Shown here in pieces: positions 1 through 5,831 of a DNA stretch of 7,039 nt. Below the pieces are notes generated by a model, which saw only the letters and a program-made list of their open reading frames with translations, ran no database searches and was not told where the DNA came from. This DNA comes from JBATTK01 sp049670505 (GTDB taxonomy: Bacteria > Bacteroidota > Bacteroidia > Flavobacteriales > Flavobacteriaceae). The first letter of the stretch is position 1. Each line of letters starts with the position of its first letter. The stretch is from positions 1-7,039 of the forward strand of contig JBATTK010000115.1 of the NCBI GenBank assembly GCA_049670505.1. Reading direction: 5' to 3'. The position numbers and the translations under genes were made by a program.

Positions 1-71
1 TTCTTTGGGATACGTTCACTCAACTGAAACTGAGCAAACAGTTTTTCTTGATACTCTTTCTTGCCTTGCAT
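1..71 (-). CDS. IS transposase, N-terminal fragment (IS1182-like)
   Basis: Reading leftward from an ATG at 71-69, the frame stays open to the window edge and gives 23 residues beginning MQGKKEYQEKLF and continuing with AQFQLSERIP. From memory, this matches the start of transposases annotated as IS1182 family in Bacteroidota, which begin MQGKK followed by an F-x-L-S-x-R-V/I-P segment. The catalytic domain would lie outside the window, so activity cannot be judged. A candidate promoter lies immediately upstream and an IS-end-like repeat at 109-119. The gene is divergent from the cassette genes to its right. The family call rests on a short segment and could be wrong in detail, but the combination of start, upstream promoter and terminal repeat makes a transposase likely. 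Confidence 0.72.
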   Translation of the reverse strand, partial: MQGKKEYQEKLFAQFQLSERIPK

Positions 72-74
72 AAC

Positions 75-105
75 TAAAGTTAAACAATATCACTATTTTT
101 AACAA
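75..105 (-). promoter_or_regulatory. candidate transposase promoter
   Basis: On the minus strand, TTG (105-103) is followed after 20 bases by TAACTTTA (82-75), close to the Bacteroidota -33 TTG / -7 TAnnTTTG pattern. The -7 element ends only three bases before the transposase ATG, so a transcript from here would be nearly leaderless. The match is by eye and imperfect at the last -7 base. Confidence 0.35.
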
Positions 106-120
106 GATGCTTGTGCAACA

Positions 121-253
121 GGCACAACGTGTATAAGCAGTAGCGGTTTGGGTGCTAACTCGAACCGCTTTTTCATTTTAAAAAGGTATCTTGTAAATCG
201 AAAGGTAGTCGCATAAAATCCGCTACTGCTCATACACAAGACCGTTGGCAACA
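121..253. repeat. attC-like junction 1 (before the SH3 lipoprotein gene)
   Basis: An imperfect palindrome. The left core GGCACAAC is at 121-128. A left arm at 129-146 pairs with a right arm at 220-237 (17 of 18 bases). A short unpaired spacer AAGACC follows at 238-243, then the right core GTTGGCAACA at 244-253. The two cores pair poorly with each other (about 4 of 8), but the right core is complementary at 9 of 10 positions to the core that follows the next gene (1403-1412). A terminator hairpin is nested in the interior. The upstream cassette to which the left core would belong has been replaced by the IS. Confidence 0.7.
142..173 (+). terminator. rho-independent terminator nested in junction 1
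   Basis: The stem AGCGGTTTG (142-150) pairs with CGAACCGCT (161-169) over 9 bp with one G-T pair. The loop is 10 bases and a run of five T follows (169-173). It overlaps the left arm of the long palindrome, so RNA can form either the terminator or the long arm pairing, not both fully. It would stop transcription entering from the left. Confidence 0.6.
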
Positions 254-255
254 AT

Positions 256-1398
256 ATGAAAAAAGCCATTTTATACATATTAATCTTTTCATTTTCGGTT
301 TGTTGCAAAAACGAAAATAAAGGGATTGGACAAACTCCGATTTTAGGACAAAAGGACTCTTTGGGGATTGAAAAAAATCAGGATTCTGTCAAACCAAACA
401 TCCAAACCAAACCTCAAAAAGTAGAAATTCCAAAGGAAATTGGAATCGTCTATGTAACTGCAGAAAGCGGACTGACCTATCGCGAAAAACCTAACATCAA
501 TTCAAAAAAAATAGGAAAATTTGAACTCGGCTCGAAACTTTCTGTTATCGAGAAAACAGGAATAGAGCTTGAAATCAAAGATGAACAGAAAAATATTAAG
601 GGAGAATGGATTAAGGTAGTATCAAAAAGATATAAATGGCATGAGGGTTATGTTTTTAGCGGTTTCGTGATTGATTCAACTGAAGCGGATTTTTCCAAGT
701 TCCCAATTGATGTTAGTTTTGAATTTAGCTTTGCACAACCTCAAATAGAGTATCAGGAAATTGATTTAAAATTTACAGAAACAACACTTTCTGAGTTTAA
801 TGAACATCAAAAATTGAGAAAGACGGAAAACAAAAATTATGATGAACCAAAGCCATTTAAGTCTGTGGGTAATCCTCAAAAAGGAGGTTATTTTATACTT
901 GAAATAAACGATAAGCTCTATAAATTTCCCTGTGGTTCGGGTTATTCAAGACCGTGTTATACTTATGAGGGCTTCAATCAATTTCTCAACGCTTATTCAA
1001 TAGGTCAGTATGGAAATGGAATTTACGAAACATTCTATTTGGACAAAGATAACGGCTTACTATTTCGAGTAAACAGTCCTTATGACAACGGTAATTACAG
1101 ATTTTATGTTTCTCCAACAAGAAAAAGATTGGTTTCAATTTCATCTATTGACTACGAGAGATTCAAGGAATTTTATGACTCTCGTTCGGAATTAACCATC
1201 TATGACATTGATAATGTCAAAAGTTTTAGTGGAATAAAAAAAGCTTATTGGTACTCGTCCAAAAAATGGGAAATTTCAAAAGTAAATTGGGTTAATGACG
1301 AAACATTTATTTTAGAAGTCTATGACAAAACCAAAAAAGATGATAATGGAATGAACATTCCCGTTGACAGTCGATATTTGAAAACAACTATGGAATAA
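256..1398 (+). CDS. lipoprotein with N-terminal SH3-like domain
   Basis: A 380-residue protein. Residues 1-17 look like a lipoprotein leader: MKK, a hydrophobic stretch, then SVCC, with C16 or C17 as the likely lipidated residue. A low-complexity linker rich in K, Q and P follows. About residues 64-138 resemble a bacterial SH3 (SH3b) domain: G-L-x-Y-R-x-x-P (72-79), then I-G-K-x-x-x-G-x-x-L, G-E-W-x-K-V, and a closing G-Y-V-x-x-x-F-V. The remaining ~240 residues are beta-rich and aromatic, with a C-x-x-x-x-x-x-C pair in the FPCGSGYSRPCY segment; I do not recognise a family there. SH3b domains often bind peptidoglycan peptides, so a periplasm-facing envelope role is inferred. The ATG lies three bases after a cassette core, and the stop lies five bases before the matching core, so it is a single-gene cassette. 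Confidence 0.85.
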   Translation: MKKAILYILIFSFSVCCKNENKGIGQTPILGQKDSLGIEKNQDSVKPNIQTKPQKVEIPKEIGIVYVTAESGLTYREKPNINSKKIGKFELGSKLSVIEKTGIELEIKDEQKNIKGEWIKVVSKRYKWHEGYVFSGFVIDSTEADFSKFPIDVSFEFSFAQPQIEYQEIDLKFTETTLSEFNEHQKLRKTENKNYDEPKPFKSVGNPQKGGYFILEINDKLYKFPCGSGYSRPCYTYEGFNQFLNAYSIGQYGNGIYETFYLDKDNGLLFRVNSPYDNGNYRFYVSPTRKRLVSISSIDYERFKEFYDSRSELTIYDIDNVKSFSGIKKAYWYSSKKWEISKVNWVNDETFILEVYDKTKKDDNGMNIPVDSRYLKTTME

Positions 1399-1402
1399 AT
1401 AC

Positions 1403-1542
1403 TGTTGACAACAAGATGGCTATAATTCAGCCTTAACCCCTAAACACAAAGAATATTTCCTACTTTTAATACGGCACGATTTCTTAACCGAAAAATCCTA
1501 CCGGATTTCCAAGCCGAAATCATAGCCTAAACGTTGTGTGCA
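1403..1542. repeat. attC-like junction 2
   Basis: The left core TGTTGACAAC (1403-1412) begins five bases after the stop codon. The left arm GGCTATAATT (1418-1427) pairs with AATCATAGCC (1518-1527) at 9 of 10, with weaker pairing continuing inward. The right core GTTGTGTGCA is at 1533-1542, seven bases before the next ATG. The left core matches the core preceding its own gene (244-253) at 9 of 10. The right core matches the core after the following gene (2540-2549) at 9 of 10. Across the junction the match is 7 of 10. The interior has a small perfect hairpin at 1493-1508. Confidence 0.7.
1493..1508. repeat. small hairpin inside junction 2
   Basis: AAATCC, a TACC loop, then GGATTT make a perfect 6-bp stem. 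On the minus strand the stem is followed by two further T, so a weak leftward terminator is possible but not convincing. Confidence 0.35.
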
Positions 1543-1548
1543 ATTTAA

Positions 1549-2535
1549 ATGGACAGAAAGAGCTTAATAAATCAACTTGAATTAGCATATGCACCTATGA
1601 CAGCATATGAATTTGCTATTAACAAGGATGATGAACTGATAGAAAGGGCCCTCGAAAAAGCCAGTCTTTACGTTATTGCACAACGGCCTGTGATAACGTT
1701 TGAAAATGTTATTCCAAGTCCAAATGAATATAAATTAAACTTTGAAATTCATCAAAAAGGCAATCCAAACATCCTAAAGTGTTCCATTCCTTTGGTGCAA
1801 TCAGTTGTAGGCTCAACCGATCAAGACACTATTGCAGTTGCTTTTAACTATTTGGATAAGTCACAAAAACAAGAAATCCCACCACTTTTCAATATTCACG
1901 GATTTTCTTTTGCGAAACACACAGAGATCGGCAACGAGTTTCTGATTTGGTTCTCACCCGAAAAACTACTTCAGAATTGGTGGAAAGGTCATATAGAATG
2001 TGAAATAAAAGGGGACTTAAAGTCATTCATGAAGTATAAGGTTCACTATGTGGGTAAAGCAACTAAGCAAAGTATATTGAAAAGACTGACTGGACATTCT
2101 ACCCTTCAAGACATCCTTTCTTTACAAACACCAGTAACGGAAAAACAACTACCAGCAAATGAAATAGTCGTAATGCCTTTTGAATTTCAAGATAATTTGC
2201 AAATTCAATCATTTGGACCTGAATCAGACTTGGAAAGCATGATAGCAGCGTTTAAAGGTGAGAATTATCCAGATCAAGAAAAAGTATTTCTAGACGCTGA
2301 AAAAGCTTTGATTAAAGCAATGAAGCCATCTTATAATAAAGAGCTATTTAAAAACTATCCAGTCAGTAAAGACGGACTTTACAATGTTAACTATGATGCT
2401 ATATCATATACTTTCATTGACCCTATTTGTCTTGAGTATGCAGAAGGTGAAATAGAAGGAGGAAATACTCCAATAGGCGGTGATTCGATAATTATTCTAG
2501 ACAATAATGAATTTAAACTTGTGAAGAATAAATAA
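1549..2535 (+). CDS. hypothetical protein with GIY-YIG-nuclease-like core
   Basis: A 328-residue soluble protein with no signal peptide or membrane segment. Residues 1-155 are a beta-rich N-terminal domain I do not recognise. From about 162 to 266 the pattern resembles the GIY-YIG endonuclease fold: a strand with VHYVGKA (165-171) in place of the YIG strand, a helix with K-R-L-T-G-H (178-183) supplying the usual R and H, a middle strand NEIVVMPFEF (204-213), then D-A-E-K-A-L-I (249-255) with E251 as the possible metal-binding glutamate, followed by K-P-S-Y-N (259-263). The first GIY tyrosine strand is altered (Y163-x-V-H-Y). The C-terminus has a Gly-rich stretch (EGGNTPIGG). If active it would cut nucleic acid; that is inference from motif order. 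It starts seven bases after a junction core and ends five bases before the matching core. Confidence 0.8.
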   Translation: MDRKSLINQLELAYAPMTAYEFAINKDDELIERALEKASLYVIAQRPVITFENVIPSPNEYKLNFEIHQKGNPNILKCSIPLVQSVVGSTDQDTIAVAFNYLDKSQKQEIPPLFNIHGFSFAKHTEIGNEFLIWFSPEKLLQNWWKGHIECEIKGDLKSFMKYKVHYVGKATKQSILKRLTGHSTLQDILSLQTPVTEKQLPANEIVVMPFEFQDNLQIQSFGPESDLESMIAAFKGENYPDQEKVFLDAEKALIKAMKPSYNKELFKNYPVSKDGLYNVNYDAISYTFIDPICLEYAEGEIEGGNTPIGGDSIIILDNNEFKLVKNK

Positions 2536-2539
2536 AAAC

Positions 2540-2677
2540 TGCAAACAACATCGTCTATAGCAAATGCGGGCTGAATGCTTAAAAATGAAGATATTACAAC
2601 TAAATAAATTTACGGTAGGCGGACAAGAAAGCGGTTTCAAATTCCCGCACTTGCCATAACCAGGGCCATTGTACACC
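2540..2677. repeat. attC-like junction 3
   Basis: The left core TGCAAACAAC (2540-2549) begins five bases after the stop. The left arm TATAGCAAATGCGGG (2556-2570) pairs with CCCGCACTTGCCATA (2644-2658) at 13 of 15. A spacer follows, then the right core ATTGTACACC (2668-2677). The left core pairs with the core before its own gene (1533-1542) at 9 of 10. The right core pairs with the core at 4991-5000, three genes downstream, at 9 of 10, the only difference being A for G at the first base. Across the junction the match is about 5 of 10. This is the only complete junction whose right core lacks the leading G. Confidence 0.68.
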
Positions 2678-2753
2678 ATTAAAATACAACGCATTATATG
2701 ATCAATATCATTGCATAAACAGATTCATTACAATAATTTGCTTTCAAAAATTT
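2678..2753 (+). promoter_or_regulatory. leader of the three-gene cassette with candidate promoter
   Basis: TTG at 2711-2713 is followed after 20 bases by TAATTTG (2734-2740), one base short of the Bacteroidota -7 consensus TAnnTTTG. An inverted repeat ATGAT-CAAT-ATCAT (2698-2711) abuts the -33 element and could be an operator, though it is short. This 76-base leader is far longer than the 3-20 bases between core and start codon in the other cassettes, consistent with this cassette carrying its own promoter. Confidence 0.45.
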
Positions 2754-3317
2754 ATGCATATCATGAGAGCAACGTTCTTATCTATCTGCTATATTCTAAT
2801 CTTTAGTTTTACTTATGGACAAGCAGATAATCAATCAGCAAAAAATACCAGAGTAGGTTTTGAACTAGATGCGTTACCATATATAACTGGAGGATATTAC
2901 GGTTCTATTTGGGTTGGTCACAATAATTTTAGATATCGAGCTATTATTGCAAGAACTAAAATACCAGATTTCATCATCGAAGATGGTTTTACCAACAATG
3001 AAATCAAGGCCTATGCAGCTGTTGTAGATTACTTTTTTAGACCTGAATTTAAAGGTTGGTGGATAGGGGCCGGCTTAGAGTATTGGGATGGTAAGATACA
3101 GACCGATGCCAAGTTAAGTACTGCGAATTACAACAACACAATATTCACTATCGGTGGTGGTTACGTATGGAAGTTTTACAAAAATTTCTATTTGAATCCT
3201 TGGGTGGCAGGGCATTTAAGAATAGCTGGAGATAAAGACGTAGTTGTTGATGAAAATACGTTTGAAACTCAACTATTTATCCCTGAAATATCCTTTAAGC
3301 TAGGTTGGCATTTCTAA
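2754..3317 (+). CDS. small outer-membrane beta-barrel protein
   Basis: A 187-residue protein with a Sec signal peptide. The hydrophobic core ILIFSFTYG is followed by a likely cleavage near GQA-DN. An in-frame ATG at 2763 gives a cleaner leader (MRATFLSICY) and a longer 5' untranslated region from the candidate promoter, so it may be the real start. The mature ~160 residues alternate polar and hydrophobic residues in strand-length blocks rich in Y, W, F and G (for example YYGSIWVGHNNFRYRAIIA and NPWVAGHLRIAG). The chain ends in F after KLGWHF, the terminal-aromatic signal typical of barrels inserted by the Bam machinery. Eight strands would fit the length. The substrate is unknown. It is first in a three-gene unit, 16 bases before the nitroreductase gene. 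Confidence 0.78.
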   Translation: MHIMRATFLSICYILIFSFTYGQADNQSAKNTRVGFELDALPYITGGYYGSIWVGHNNFRYRAIIARTKIPDFIIEDGFTNNEIKAYAAVVDYFFRPEFKGWWIGAGLEYWDGKIQTDAKLSTANYNNTIFTIGGGYVWKFYKNFYLNPWVAGHLRIAGDKDVVVDENTFETQLFIPEISFKLGWHF

Positions 3318-3333
3318 TATTAAACTATAAATC

Positions 3334-4440
3334 ATGAATAGACGAAAATTCATAACCATAGCTGGTGTAGGAACAATAGCTGTAGGCGGATTAACCTATT
3401 TCTTAAACGACAACTACCAAAATAGGAAATATAAAGATAGAATTAATGATACTTGGAGGCATTCAACCAAATTTGATGGGTCAAATAAGGCTATAATGGT
3501 TGAACTAGTTAGGTACGCAACATTGGCCGCAAATAGTCATAATACCCAACCTTGGTATTTCAAAATTGATAATAATAAAATTAGCATTTCGCCCGATTTT
3601 ACCAGACGGTGTTCAGCTGTAGATCCGGATGACCATCATCTTTATGCAAGCCTAGGATGTGCTGCAGAAAATGTTGTGCATGCCGCTAGAGCATTTGGTT
3701 TAGAAGCCAATGTTTCAATTCATAGTGAAACGGAGAAAGTAATTCAAATAGATTTCGAGCCTACTTCTTCAGACCAATCTGACTTATTCTTGGCTATTCC
3801 TAAAAGACAGTGTACAAGAGCCATCTATGATAGCACGAAAGCATCACCCCAACAACTCAAGACATTAGAAACTATTGCTCAAGATACTGGCATCTCAAGT
3901 CAAATATTTACAGATAAAACCGATTTAGAAGCCATTCTTGAGTTTGTCGTAGCGGGAAATACTGATCAAATGCGAGATGAAGCTTTTGTAAAAGAGCTTA
4001 AAGATTGGTTACGGTTTAATCCGTATTCAGCCATGAACCACGGTGATGGGCTTTATACTGCTACTTCGGGGAATCCCACTTTTCCAAGCTTTGTTGGCGG
4101 ACTATTTTTCGACCTAGCCTTTAAGGAAAAAACCGAAAACGATAAATACAGAGACCAGATAAGAAGTTCAGCAGGTGTCATTGCTTTTGTTTCTGAACAG
4201 GATGATATTGACCATTGGATCAAGGCAGGGAGGTGTTACCAACGCTTTGCATTACAAGCTACTGTATTAGGATTAAAACATTCGTTTGTGAACCAAGCTG
4301 TTGAAGTCCCTAAAGTACGGGCTCAATTGGCAAATTACTTGAATATCGGAAATCGAAGAACCGATTTATTAATTCGGTTTGGTCATGGAACAGAACTTCC
4401 AAAATCTCTTAGACGCCCTGTAAATGATGTGATTATTTAG
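3334..4440 (+). CDS. Acg-family FMN-binding nitroreductase-like protein with Tat-type leader
   Basis: A 368-residue protein. The start MNRRKFITIAGVGTIAVGG has a twin-arginine motif (N-R-R-K-F-I) and a hydrophobic stretch but no obvious AxA cleavage site, so the folded, cofactor-loaded protein may be exported and kept membrane-anchored. Family features in order: R-Y-A-x-L-A-A-N-S-H-N-T-Q-P-W (60-74), the signature for the FMN phosphate and ring contact in nitroreductase-like proteins; a central A-I-P-K-R-x-C-T-R-A (154-163); G-R-C-Y-Q-R-F-A-L-Q-A-T with G-L in the C-terminal half; and R-R-P-V-N-D-V at the end. This double-repeat layout is that of the Acg group, which includes mycobacterial dormancy proteins thought to bind FMN without ordinary reductase activity. 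An oxidoreductase or flavin-sequestering role at the membrane is inferred. It lies between the barrel gene and the DUF2867 gene. Confidence 0.88.
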   Translation: MNRRKFITIAGVGTIAVGGLTYFLNDNYQNRKYKDRINDTWRHSTKFDGSNKAIMVELVRYATLAANSHNTQPWYFKIDNNKISISPDFTRRCSAVDPDDHHLYASLGCAAENVVHAARAFGLEANVSIHSETEKVIQIDFEPTSSDQSDLFLAIPKRQCTRAIYDSTKASPQQLKTLETIAQDTGISSQIFTDKTDLEAILEFVVAGNTDQMRDEAFVKELKDWLRFNPYSAMNHGDGLYTATSGNPTFPSFVGGLFFDLAFKEKTENDKYRDQIRSSAGVIAFVSEQDDIDHWIKAGRCYQRFALQATVLGLKHSFVNQAVEVPKVRAQLANYLNIGNRRTDLLIRFGHGTELPKSLRRPVNDVII

Positions 4441-4484
4441 TCCTGTGCTAACTTGTAAATGAATTATAATTAGTAAAAGATAAT

Positions 4485-4988
4485 ATGAAAAAGATCACAA
4501 AGACACATGTAATCCCTAAAAATTCAATCATATCAAAGGGTTTTAATAACTACCATTATTGTGATTCTTTTTCAGTAGTTACACAAACAAATGATAGTTT
4601 AGATAACATAACAACTACCATTTTTCAAACACCCAAATGGGCCGATCTATTAATGGGTGTAAGAAACATAATGTTCAGTCTTTTTGGTTTAGACAAAGGT
4701 GGTTATAAGGACCACAGGCACATTGCAGATCACTATCCTATAGGTTCTAGAGCAGTTTACTTCACTGTTATCGACAGAAATGATAATGAAATTATCACGG
4801 CAGAAAATGATAAGCATTTGGATTTTAGAATTTCTGTGTTTGAAAATGAAGAAGAACATAATAGAAGAATTCATCTAACGACCTTAGTAAAATACCATAA
4901 TGCCTTAGGACACTTCTACTTTTTCATTATAAGGGCATTTCACAGAAGAATAGTTATTGGGTTGTTGAAAAGGTTAATAAAGAAGTAA
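4485..4988 (+). CDS. DUF2867 domain protein
   Basis: A 167-residue cytoplasmic protein matching the DUF2867 pattern along its whole length: W52 and V-R-N (59-61) in the helix before G-L (68-69), a V-Y-F-T-V-I strand (91-96), N-D-K-H-L-D-F-R-I-S-V (108-118), L-T-T-L-V-K-Y-H-N-x-L-G (131-142) and A-F-H-R-R-I-V (151-157) at the C-terminus. DUF2867 also occurs fused to NAD(P)-binding Rossmann domains in larger proteins. Here it stands alone, and its biochemical role is not established. It follows the nitroreductase gene after 44 bases with no terminator visible between them, so co-transcription is likely. The stop lies three bases before the core closing the three-gene unit. Confidence 0.87.
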   Translation: MKKITKTHVIPKNSIISKGFNNYHYCDSFSVVTQTNDSLDNITTTIFQTPKWADLLMGVRNIMFSLFGLDKGGYKDHRHIADHYPIGSRAVYFTVIDRNDNEIITAENDKHLDFRISVFENEEEHNRRIHLTTLVKYHNALGHFYFFIIRAFHRRIVIGLLKRLIKK

Positions 4989-4990
4989 AC

Positions 4991-5127
4991 GGTGTACAAC
5001 AAGGTGTATAATTAATTGCGGTCGGATTTTCCACTCGGAAAATCCTGTAATCAAGTATCTTTAGGGTCAGACGGACAATTTTCGTTGGAAATGTCCACAA
5101 CTAATCATACACAAACCGTTAGTGGCA
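4991..5127. repeat. attC-like junction 4
   Basis: The left core GGTGTACAAC (4991-5000) is complementary to the start core of the three-gene unit (2668-2677) at 9 of 10. A left arm at 5004-5021 (GTGTATAATTAATTGCGG) pairs with a right arm at 5095-5112 at 15 of 18. A spacer AAACC (5113-5117) follows, then the right core GTTAGTGGCA (5118-5127). The two cores of this junction pair at only about 4 of 10, which makes it the clearest hybrid junction in the window. The interior has one perfect and one imperfect hairpin. Confidence 0.72.
5024..5045. repeat. perfect 9-bp hairpin inside junction 4
   Basis: GGATTTTCC, an ACTC loop, then GGAAAATCC. No T run follows on either strand, so it is not a standard terminator. 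A second, imperfect hairpin (GGACA paired with TGTCC, 5073-5096) follows and overlaps the right arm, giving a multi-branched interior. Confidence 0.55.
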
Positions 5128-5143
5128 ATTTAAAAAAACGTCG

Positions 5144-5824
5144 ATGAAAATGATAACATATCTAATAATTTCAGCCTTGTTTTTCAATTCTTGCAATATG
5201 AAAAACGAACCAGTCTATACAAAACTGCAAACCAACATTTACGAAATAAACAACCAATATTTTTATAGCGAAGAAGTCCACACTTATTTAATTGAATTAA
5301 ATGACAAGGTTTTGTTATTCGACATCCCGACATATTCCGAAGAAATTGAAAAATTCATACTTTCGTTCGACAAGCCAGCTTATGCGATTATTTCCCACGG
5401 TTCTTGCGGAATAGCGGACGGAACGAAATGGCAAGAAAAAATCGGACTAAAGGTTTATGCACACAAGGCCGACACAAATCACCCTTGGTTAAAAATGAAA
5501 CCCGATGTATTCTTCACGGAAATGCCAAATTTTTCAGACAATATAGAGGTAATCTATACGCCAGGACATAGTGCGGGAGCAATATGCGTATTGGAAAATA
5601 ATTCCAAATCACTATTTTCGGGCGACACATTTTATGGCGACAAAAATGGAAGTATAAGAGATTTTACTCAAGAAAGCCAGAACGATTATGAAAATTTGGA
5701 GGATAGAATAAAGAGCGGTAAGAAATTATTGGAATATGATTTTGTTAATGTTTATCCATTTCATTACAAAATAATTGCTGGGAATGGAAAGGAAAAACTA
5801 CGTGAATATTTGAAAGACCGATAG
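5144..5824 (+). CDS. metallo-beta-lactamase-fold lipoprotein with degenerate metal site
   Basis: A 226-residue protein. The leader ends in F-F-N-S-C with C17 as the predicted lipidated residue, so it is probably membrane-tethered. An ATG six bases downstream (M3) is an alternative start. The fold is recognisable in order: strand T-Y-L-I-E-L (47-52) and L-L-F-D (57-60); A-Y-A-I-I-S-H-G (79-86); V-Y-A-H-K-A-D (104-110); T-P-G-H-S-A-G (139-145); F-S-G-D-T-F-Y (158-164); Y-P-F-H (204-207). The usual H-x-H-x-D-H motif is H85-G-S87-C-G89-I90, so only the first histidine remains, while H142, D161 and H207 are kept. Dinuclear zinc binding is therefore unlikely in standard form. Function could be altered hydrolase, one-metal enzyme or binding protein. 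It is a single-gene cassette whose flanking cores are perfectly complementary (10 of 10). Confidence 0.85.
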   Translation: MKMITYLIISALFFNSCNMKNEPVYTKLQTNIYEINNQYFYSEEVHTYLIELNDKVLLFDIPTYSEEIEKFILSFDKPAYAIISHGSCGIADGTKWQEKIGLKVYAHKADTNHPWLKMKPDVFFTEMPNFSDNIEVIYTPGHSAGAICVLENNSKSLFSGDTFYGDKNGSIRDFTQESQNDYENLEDRIKSGKKLLEYDFVNVYPFHYKIIAGNGKEKLREYLKDR

Positions 5825-5831
5825 GAAAAAC

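Larger units (their letters stand above)
1..119 (-). mobile_element. 5' end of an insertion sequence (left IS)
   Basis: This contains the start of the transposase, its 5' untranslated region and a terminal repeat candidate, GCTTGTGCAAC at 109-119. Read outward-in on the minus strand the end is GTTGCACAAGCATCTTGTT. It matches the sequence at 6934-6952 at 16 of 19 positions, including the first 11, as expected for the two imperfect terminal inverted repeats of one IS type. The IS abuts a cassette junction core (121-128). The exact end could be at 119 or 120, and the target duplication cannot be determined because the other end of this copy is outside the window. Confidence 0.65.

Noticed and set aside
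99..308. A 69-codon minus-strand open frame over junction 1
   Set aside because: It runs through the palindrome and the start of the lipoprotein gene, and nothing in the product is recognisable.
2585..2659. A 24-residue open frame (MKILQLNKF...) inside junction 3
   Set aside because: It lies across the palindrome interior and right arm with no promoter or known motif. A frame this short is expected by chance in AT-rich DNA.
2497..2694. A 65-codon minus-strand open frame over junction 3
   Set aside because: It overlaps the palindrome and the end of a well-supported gene, has no family resemblance and has a Cys-rich low-plausibility composition.
4441..4484. A degenerate junction core (TGTGCTAAC at about 4443-4451) between the nitroreductase and DUF2867 genes
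   Set aside because: There is no partner core, no arm and only 44 bases of space. The outer cores at 2668 and 4991 already pair, so this is most likely chance.
4689..4874. A 61-codon minus-strand open frame inside the DUF2867 gene
   Set aside because: It is fully inside a gene whose product matches a known domain end to end, so it is a shadow.
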